From an uncultured Lachnospiraceae bacterium (GTDB lineage: Bacteria; Bacillota; Clostridia; Lachnospirales; Lachnospiraceae): a stretch of 5,715 bases of DNA. Location: NCBI GenBank assembly GCA_905193085.1, contig CAJJNI010000162.1, positions 1 through 5,715 on the forward strand. The letters are read 5' to 3'. A program made the translations under genes and the position numbers. A model generated the notes under the pieces. The model did no database searches. It saw nothing but the letters and a program-made list of their open reading frames with translations, and was not told where the DNA came from. How positions within the stretch are numbered: the stretch's first letter is position 1; each line of letters starts with the position of its first letter. Below, piece by piece: positions 5,585-5,715 of this stretch.

Positions 5585-5715
5585 CTACTTTTTCATCAAT
5601 TCAAGTACGCACAAAAAACTCCACAGATATGTACGGCGTGTTTCCAAATCTAACTCTGCCACTGGTTTTAAGCCCTTTCCAAAGCATTGCTTTGACAAAT
5701 ATTTTCCATCTTCAT
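5585..5715 (-). CDS. C-terminal end of an unidentified protein, truncated by window edge
   Basis: Forty-three full codons including a TAG stop (5585-5587) are open from the right edge on the minus strand. The peptide begins EDGKYLSKQCFGKGLKPVAE and ends LDLETRRTYLWSFLCVLELMKK. Charged and hydrophobic residues are mixed in a protein-like way and the tail looks helical. A second minus-strand frame is open over 5601-5711, but it is shorter and begins just after a stop at 5712-5714, so I prefer this one. I do not recognise the family. The stop lies 59 bases before the subtilase ATG with no terminator between, so co-transcription is possible. Confidence 0.5.
   Translation of the reverse strand, partial: EDGKYLSKQCFGKGLKPVAELDLETRRTYLWSFLCVLELMKK

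Noticed and set aside
5601..5711. Alternative minus-strand frame at the right edge (ending VEFFVRT)
   Set aside because: It is bounded by a stop at 5712-5714 and is only 36 codons; the other frame is open to the window edge and longer.

Overview
The window is AT-rich, and every gene I can support lies on the minus strand. From the right edge leftward these are the 3' end of an unidentified gene, an AprX-like subtilase, yebC, a large secreted LamG-dockerin protein, a degraded helix-turn-helix-like fragment, and the first 300 codons of a D-Ala-D-Ala carboxypeptidase that runs off the left edge. The gene types, the AT-rich composition, the strong AGGAGG-like ribosome sites and the consensus sigma-A promoters suggest a Gram-positive anaerobe of the class Clostridia. 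A gut or rumen Lachnospiraceae (Lachnospira/Eubacterium, Roseburia or Butyrivibrio type) is likely. This placement is inference; no marker gene in the window proves it.

Layout. 1-901: exported S11-family penicillin-binding protein, missing its C-terminus. 902-1436: intergenic, holding a terminator (about 1036-1080), a 57-codon reading-frame remnant (1112-1285) and a strong terminator (1352-1395) for the dockerin gene. 1437-3617: 726-residue secreted LamG-like protein ending in a type I dockerin, with its own promoter at 3669-3696. 3753-4481: yebC, with its own promoter at 4521-4549; a perfect 15-bp tandem duplication lies just upstream. 4638-5525: compact subtilisin-like serine protease without signal peptide or long propeptide. 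5585-5715: end of an unrecognised upstream gene.

The genes do not look like one operon. Three of the four main genes have a recognisable promoter of their own, and terminators separate the left-hand units. Two products act outside the membrane: the carboxypeptidase on peptidoglycan, and the dockerin protein probably in a cohesin-dependent surface complex or on a polysaccharide. Two act in the cytoplasm: YebC on translation or transcription, and the protease. I see no CRISPR array, insertion sequence, tRNA or rRNA, and no evidence for a wholly new multi-gene system. The most interesting items are the dockerin-bearing LamG protein without a visible catalytic domain, the HTH-like remnant with its preserved terminator, and the repeat arrangement at the yebC promoter.
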